Assembly (NCBI GenBank): GCA_036386415.1
Contig: DASVVT010000093.1
Span: 1-9,366 of the forward strand
Length of the DNA: 9,366 bases
Reading direction: 5' to 3'
Source of the DNA: DASVVT01 sp036386415
Lineage (GTDB): Bacteria; Acidobacteriota; Blastocatellia; Pyrinomonadales; Pyrinomonadaceae
Made by a program: the position numbers and the translations under genes. The notes under the pieces are model-generated. The model was not told where the DNA came from, did not search any database, and saw only the letters and a list, made by a program, of their open reading frames with translations. Positions 6,256 to 9,366 of the stretch are shown here, one piece after another. Numbering within the stretch: position 1 is the first letter of the stretch; each line of letters begins with the position of its first letter.

Positions 6256-7134
6256 TCAGGGCAGCAAAGAACGGGGCGCGACCGCCGCAGGCTTAAGGCG
6301 CACGGGCTGTCCGTCTCCGGGCACGACCCACGTCGGGCGTTGTTCCACAAACGGCAGCTTGAGAACCTCCTCCAGCTCAACTTCCGAAGGCTCGCGGTAG
6401 GCGGGCACGCCAATCTCGATCTCGTCCTGCGGCACGTTCAAACGGAGCGTGCCGTGCAGCCAGTCCCACAGGGTCAGCCCGCTAGACCAGTTCGCGTTTG
6501 TCTCTTCGCGTATGATGGAATGGTGTATGCCGTGCATGCGCGGCGTGACGACCAGGCGATTCAATGTACGTTCGACTTCAAACGGCAGCTCTACGTTCGA
6601 GTGGTGAAAGAGAATTGAGAGCAGCACGAAGGTCTGCCAGACGGAGAGTGAGAGCGGCGAGACGCCGATCAGCGCAACCTGCGCTGCGCGCCAGCCGGTC
6701 GAAAGGCTCAGCTCGCCGAAGTGAAACCTGAGCGCCGTCGAAGCATCCAGATCAAGATCAACATGGTGCGCCAGGTGGAATCGCCACAGGAAGGGGACGC
6801 GATGCGTGGCGACGTGCCACACGTAGAGCGTGTAGTCCATGAGAATGACTGCGAGCGCGACCTCCAGCCAGCGGGGCAGGCGCGCGACGCGCTTGAGCAG
6901 TCCCCATCTTCGTCTTTCTACGAGGGCGGCGAGCGGTTGGATGAGCGGGCGCTCGACGAGTTGAAGCGAAACTGCGGCGACTCCTGCCAACGCCAGATTG
7001 CGTGCGTTGCGCCTGAGCTTCGGCTCGACCTCGCGCCTCCTGAGCGGGCGGCGGCGCTCCAACAGCCACAGGAGACCGAACGCGCCGATGACAAGCGGCG
7101 CGCTCAACCAAGCGGGAACCTGACGCTCCTTCAC
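6256..7134 (-). CDS. Sterol desaturase/fatty acid hydroxylase family membrane protein
   Basis: This is an integral membrane di-iron enzyme of about 292 aa. Counting from an upstream GTG at 7158, the histidine clusters are H115-x3-H119, H128-LA-HH (131-132), H185-H186 and HGIHH (209-213), which is the full ligand set of the superfamily. Hydrophobic segments lie near residues 16-33, 55-68, 97-113 and 160-186. Family members hydroxylate or desaturate lipids and sterols, or cleave ether lipids, using O2. The lipid substrate here is unknown. I prefer the GTG at 7134 because GGGAGAAG stands seven bases before it. The GTG at 7158 has no ribosome site, and the first ATG would remove the N-terminal membrane segments. 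It is cotranscribed with transferase 2, a notable link between an arsenosugar-type gene and lipid chemistry. Confidence 0.87.
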   Translation of the reverse strand: MKERQVPAWLSAPLVIGAFGLLWLLERRRPLRRREVEPKLRRNARNLALAGVAAVSLQLVERPLIQPLAALVERRRWGLLKRVARLPRWLEVALAVILMDYTLYVWHVATHRVPFLWRFHLAHHVDLDLDASTALRFHFGELSLSTGWRAAQVALIGVSPLSLSVWQTFVLLSILFHHSNVELPFEVERTLNRLVVTPRMHGIHHSIIREETNANWSSGLTLWDWLHGTLRLNVPQDEIEIGVPAYREPSEVELEEVLKLPFVEQRPTWVVPGDGQPVRLKPAAVAPRSLLP

Positions 7135-7141
7135 GACAAAA

Positions 7142-7149
7142 CTTCTCCC
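7142..7149 (-). promoter_or_regulatory. Ribosome binding site deciding the desaturase start
   Basis: On the minus strand GGGAGAAG precedes the GTG at 7134 by seven bases. The alternative GTG at 7158 has CTACCGGTC before it, with no Shine-Dalgarno match. Confidence 0.5.
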
Positions 7150-7171
7150 AACGCGCACGACCGGTAGCTTT

Positions 7172-7456
7172 CAGCAGCAGCAGCAGCAACCGAAGATCAA
7201 TATCTCGCAAACCTGAACCGAGCTTCTGTGCGAGCTAATTTAGCATATACAATGCAAAGTATTCGAAGCCCCGGTAGTGTCCTAAGTTAATTGGTGCTCT
7301 GTGCCTCCTCTGCGTCCTCTGTGTCTCTGTGGTGAGTGTACGTAAGAGTAGATTCACCACAGAGACGCAGAGGACACGGAGGGTCACAGAGAGTTGAGTT
7401 GAAACCAGGATTCTACAGTCGGTTCCGTTCAAGACCGTTGTGTCGTGTGACTACGT
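7172..7456. other. Intergenic gap between divergent genes
   Basis: About 320 bases separate the desaturase-like gene and the CNLC protein. A run of five CAG units (7172-7186) comes first, then an AT-richer stretch (7225-7290), then the palindrome described separately (7297-7391). I see no open frame that looks genuine, and no tRNA. The promoters of both flanking genes should be here, but I could not pick convincing ones. Confidence 0.5.
7297..7391. repeat. CACAGAGAC-type palindromic repeat
   Basis: Arms of about 38-39 bases (7297-7335 and 7354-7391) are reverse complements with a few differences; the inner 13 bases, TCACCACAGAGAC, pair exactly. The loop is 18 bases. Each arm is made of short purine-rich repeats such as CAGAGGAC. 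Similar sequences are scattered in many environmental bacterial genomes (my recollection, not checked). Confidence 0.8.
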
Positions 7457-7834
7457 ATGGAGAAAAGAAGCAGCGCGGCAAAACCCGCTCTCATCTTCGT
7501 TTACAACGCCGGGAGCGGTCTTTTTAACGCCGTGTCCGATATGGCGCATAAAGTTTTCTCTCCCCAAACGTATCAATGCAATCTTTGCGCGCTCACCTAT
7601 TCGACGCTCAGGATGCGCAGAAGCTGGAAGCAATTTCTAGAGACGCTCGACAGGCCGCTGGAGTTTTTACATGCGGATGAGTTGAAGAGTCGCTATGGCA
7701 TCTCAAGCATCCCCTTGCCAGCCCTCTTCAAGAAAGAAGGTGAAAGGCCGGAGCTATTGATTGATGCAGATTCGATCAACGCTTGCACGACCCTGGATGA
7801 TCTGAAGCGGCTCATAGAAGATAAGCTGCGTTAG
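7457..7834 (+). CDS. Small conserved-looking protein of unknown function with CNLC motif
   Basis: The protein has 125 aa. I do not recognise a named family with certainty, but the pattern looks conserved rather than random: FVYNAGSGLFNAVSDMAHK (14-32), then a Cys pair in QCNLCALTY (C41, C44), then a tryptophan helix (RRSWKQFLETL) and an IPLPALF segment before the C-terminal helix. There is no signal peptide or membrane segment. The CxxC pair and the later cis-Pro-like PLPALF recall thioredoxin-like folds or a small metal site; that is a guess. The ATG at 7457 has no clear Shine-Dalgarno sequence. It stands alone on the plus strand between two repeats. Codon use looks normal and no neighbour explains it. 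Confidence 0.78.
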   Translation: MEKRSSAAKPALIFVYNAGSGLFNAVSDMAHKVFSPQTYQCNLCALTYSTLRMRRSWKQFLETLDRPLEFLHADELKSRYGISSIPLPALFKKEGERPELLIDADSINACTTLDDLKRLIEDKLR

Positions 7835-7850
7835 CGTCTCTCGATTTCTT

Positions 7851-7964
7851 ATACCAGGATGCGATCAAAAGAGGACGGGGGACGCTCCACTCAGCAACAC
7901 TGAGCAACACGAAAGAGCGCCTCCGTTCGTGTCGTTTCGTGTCGATTCGCGGATCGTCCTCCTC
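7851..7964. repeat. Palindromic element, copy B, at the 3' end of the SWIM gene
   Basis: It begins ATACCAGGATG and continues ATCAAAAGAGGACGG, the same left end as copy C. The core carries CACGAA motifs facing TTCGTG motifs, and it ends at TCGTCCTCCTC. The outer right arm seen in copy A (up to GGTAT) is missing. The right edge runs into the stop codon of the SWIM gene (7963-7965). Confidence 0.75.
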
Positions 7965-8442
7965 ATTTGGGCGAGCCTGACGAATGTATTTGAGAGGCTT
8001 CGATCAAGCGTGCGCACGCACGCTCGTTGTCCAGGGCTTCGCGCAGAATCATCTCGACCAGCACGGCTTTGTCCTGCCCTTCAAGGAACTCTCGTGCACC
8101 GTTCAAGCTGCTGATGCCTTCTCCTGCGGCGCTGCTACCGCTCGTCGTGCGCGCCTCACGCTGCGCAAGCCAGGCCAGCCCGACCGCCACACAGTGCTTG
8201 CAGAAATTTCCATCGTCGGCATACGGGCACTCGCACGAAAAGCTCAGGCCGCTGCTCCCGACCGCCAGCTTGACGCGATAATCCTCCGTCCCCTCTACGG
8301 TCGCCGCCAGCATCCCTTCAAATTCGACGAGCGAGCGCACACGCTCCTCCTCGAAGTAGACCTCGCCGCGCTCAAAGGAACGCTGCCCGGCCAGTTCGAG
8401 CAACATCAAACGGTTCAGGTTGTTAATCAAAGAATCCGGCAT
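7963..8442 (-). CDS. Short SWIM zinc-finger protein, possibly truncated
   Basis: The 159-aa protein has a SWIM zinc-finger: C70-x-C72, then C81-x-H83 within SCECPYADDGNFCKHCVAV. It is preceded by the usual lead-in (RSFERGEVYFEEERV) of bacterial SWIM proteins. SWIM domains bind DNA or protein partners. Many bacterial relatives are several hundred residues long and continue after the helix that here reads QDKAVLVEMILREAL. This copy stops about 25 residues after that helix, exactly where repeat copy B begins, so the rest may have been lost. Alternatively it is a naturally short form. The ATG at 8442 has only a weak AAGG upstream. Repeat copy C lies just upstream and ends in an extended -10-like sequence. 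Confidence 0.82.
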   Translation of the reverse strand: MPDSLINNLNRLMLLELAGQRSFERGEVYFEEERVRSLVEFEGMLAATVEGTEDYRVKLAVGSSGLSFSCECPYADDGNFCKHCVAVGLAWLAQREARTTSGSSAAGEGISSLNGAREFLEGQDKAVLVEMILREALDNERACARLIEASQIHSSGSPK

Positions 8443-8450
8443 GTGTTTGC

Positions 8451-8459
8451 CTTATACCA
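8451..8459 (-). promoter_or_regulatory. Extended -10-like site at the end of repeat copy C
   Basis: The minus strand reads TGGTATAAG, matching an extended -10 (TGnTATAAt) at five of six bases plus the TG. It points toward the SWIM start at 8442, which would give an almost leaderless message. No good -35 is visible (TCCTCT at 17-bp spacing). Confidence 0.35.
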
Positions 8460-8568
8460 GGATGTAATCAAAAGAGGACGGGGAACGATCCACTAAGCGA
8501 CACGAATAGACACGAACAGAGGCGCTCTTTCGTGTTGCTTCGTGTCGAGCGCGTGGAGCGTCCCTCTG
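8454..8568. repeat. Palindromic element, copy C, upstream of the SWIM gene
   Basis: It begins ATACCAGGATG, then ATCAAAAGAGGACGG, followed by CACGAA motifs facing TTCGTG motifs, and ends near GCGTCCCTCT. It has the same orientation as copy B and, like B, lacks the outer right arm of copy A. It fills the space between the Uma2 stop (8616) and the SWIM start. Confidence 0.75.
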
Positions 8569-8615
8569 CCTGTCACCACCAGCGTGTCAAGAAAATTGTT
8601 TTCCATCTGCGGTTT

Positions 8616-9191
8616 TCAACTTCCGTCCATTTCAGGCAGGCGCACGTTGCGATAAATCTCGCTCATGCTCATAGAGAGTTCAACGGACGCGAACGGCAAC
8701 TGCTCTTCCGCTCCGGTGAAAGCAGAGACTTCCCACTCACCATCTTTCCGCCTGTATATCTCCACGCGCATCTCGTCCTGCATCACCAACACATACTCCT
8801 GCAAGGACGCCACCGCTTTATAAGCCATCATCTTTTCGTGACGATCAATGCGCTCGGTCGAAGGCGAAATGACCTCGACGATCAAGCGCGGCTCCGCGCG
8901 AAAGTACGCATCAACGCCCACAGGGTCGCACGTCACCACCACATCCGGGTAATAGAAGACCTCGGGGGCAACCTTAATCTTCATGTCCGAGATAAAAGGC
9001 TCACAAGGCCCCTCGCCCAGGTGCGTCAACAAACGCGCGTAGATATTGCCCGCAATGCGATTGTGCCTATCACTCGCACCCGCCATAGCATAGACCTCGC
9101 CCTGCACGTACTCATGCCGGACGGGGCTTTCACGCTCCCACGCCAGATACTCCGCCACGCTGATATGCGTCTTCACTTTGCGCTGGCTCAT
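8616..9191 (-). CDS. Uma2 family (DUF820) PD-(D/E)XK nuclease-like protein
   Basis: This protein of about 191 aa has the Uma2/DUF820 pattern. SVAEYLAWE is followed by HEYVQGEVYAMAGAS, then HNRIAGNIYARL, then YYPDVVVTCD with the predicted catalytic Asp, then PRLIVEVISPST with the Glu, and finally RHEKMMAYKAVASLQEYVLV. These are the marks of the restriction-endonuclease-like fold. The family is very abundant in cyanobacteria, Acidobacteria and Chloroflexi, and its biological role is not established. I prefer the ATG at 9191, which has AGAGGA seven bases upstream and gives the usual family length. The ATG at 9218 would add nine residues and has AGGGAG directly against it. It appears to be a single-gene unit between two repeats. 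Confidence 0.9.
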   Translation of the reverse strand: MSQRKVKTHISVAEYLAWERESPVRHEYVQGEVYAMAGASDRHNRIAGNIYARLLTHLGEGPCEPFISDMKIKVAPEVFYYPDVVVTCDPVGVDAYFRAEPRLIVEVISPSTERIDRHEKMMAYKAVASLQEYVLVMQDEMRVEIYRRKDGEWEVSAFTGAEEQLPFASVELSMSMSEIYRNVRLPEMDGS

Positions 9192-9198
9192 AGCAAAA

Positions 9199-9204
9199 TC
9201 CTCT
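9199..9204 (-). promoter_or_regulatory. Ribosome binding site deciding the Uma2 start
   Basis: AGAGGA on the minus strand lies seven bases before the ATG at 9191. The competing ATG at 9218 has its purine run touching the start codon, which is too close. Confidence 0.45.
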
Positions 9205-9292
9205 GACTGCTTTGCCATCTCCCTATAAACGGCAACATCTTAGCATTTTATCTCTGGCTTGTAAGGAACACGGCAATGGAGGAAACAAACTT

Positions 9293-9361
9293 GTAGGGGC
9301 AGGGCTTGTCCCTGCCCGCGTCCTTCGATCACAGCCGGGCAGGGACAAGCCCTGCCCCTAC
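9293..9361. repeat. G-rich palindromic repeat, copy 3
   Basis: The arms 9293-9318 and 9336-9361 are perfect 26-base reverse complements with a 17-base loop. The sequence matches copy 1 at 34-100 apart from the loop. It lies about 75 bases upstream of the Uma2 start. Confidence 0.85.
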
Positions 9362-9366
9362 AGTTA

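Noticed and set aside
7172..7186. CAG trinucleotide run as a functional microsatellite
   Set aside because: Only five units, noncoding, and common by chance in G+C-rich sequence.
8532..9206. 224-codon plus-strand frame opposite the Uma2 gene
   Set aside because: Its composition is histidine- and arginine-rich as expected for an antisense shadow, and the Uma2 motifs are unambiguous.

Overview
This is a bacterial chromosomal window of about 9.4 kb. It is G+C-rich and the coding genes are compact. Gene content (an ArsS-type radical SAM protein with its peroxidase-like partner and two 'rSAM-associated' glycosyltransferases, a Uma2 nuclease, a membrane SRPBCC protein) and the many palindromic intergenic repeats suggest Acidobacteriota, perhaps Blastocatellia. 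That placement is inference; the window has no rRNA or marker gene. Nine protein genes are well supported, plus one small conserved-looking protein of unknown function.

Left part (1-2604). Palindromic repeats precede a minus-strand pair: a membrane-anchored SRPBCC protein (1489-2604) followed after 61 bp by a zinc alcohol/formaldehyde dehydrogenase (255-1427). Both have strong GGGGGA-type ribosome sites.

Gene-poor stretch (2605-3367). It holds a strong rho-independent terminator reading leftward, a set of complementary segments that would fold into a long rod with a central bubble (a 6S-like architecture), a sigma70-like promoter pointing left into it, and a 141-bp palindromic element. I read it as a small-RNA locus; its family and strand are not settled.

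Centre (3368-7134). This is an arsenosugar-type cluster. The peroxidase-like gene and arsS are translationally coupled on the minus strand (stop and start share one base). A CofC-like nucleotidyltransferase/glycosyltransferase (transferase 1) is divergent from them on the plus strand. A family 2 glycosyltransferase (transferase 2) converges on it and sits 19 bp behind a sterol-desaturase-like di-iron membrane enzyme. From family knowledge ArsS attaches the SAM-derived deoxyadenosyl group to methylated arsenic, and the transferases plausibly build the sugar part. The arsenite methyltransferase ArsM expected upstream is not in the window. Two palindromes built of GGGATGA units bracket transferase 1; the second supplies the stop codons of both convergent genes.

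Right part (7135-9366). A 'CACAGAGAC' palindrome, an unrecognised 125-aa protein with a CNLC motif, a short SWIM zinc-finger protein framed by two same-orientation copies of the element seen at 3173-3313, a Uma2-family nuclease, and a last copy of the G-rich palindrome that also opens the window. At least four unrelated families of inverted repeats occupy nearly every larger intergenic gap.
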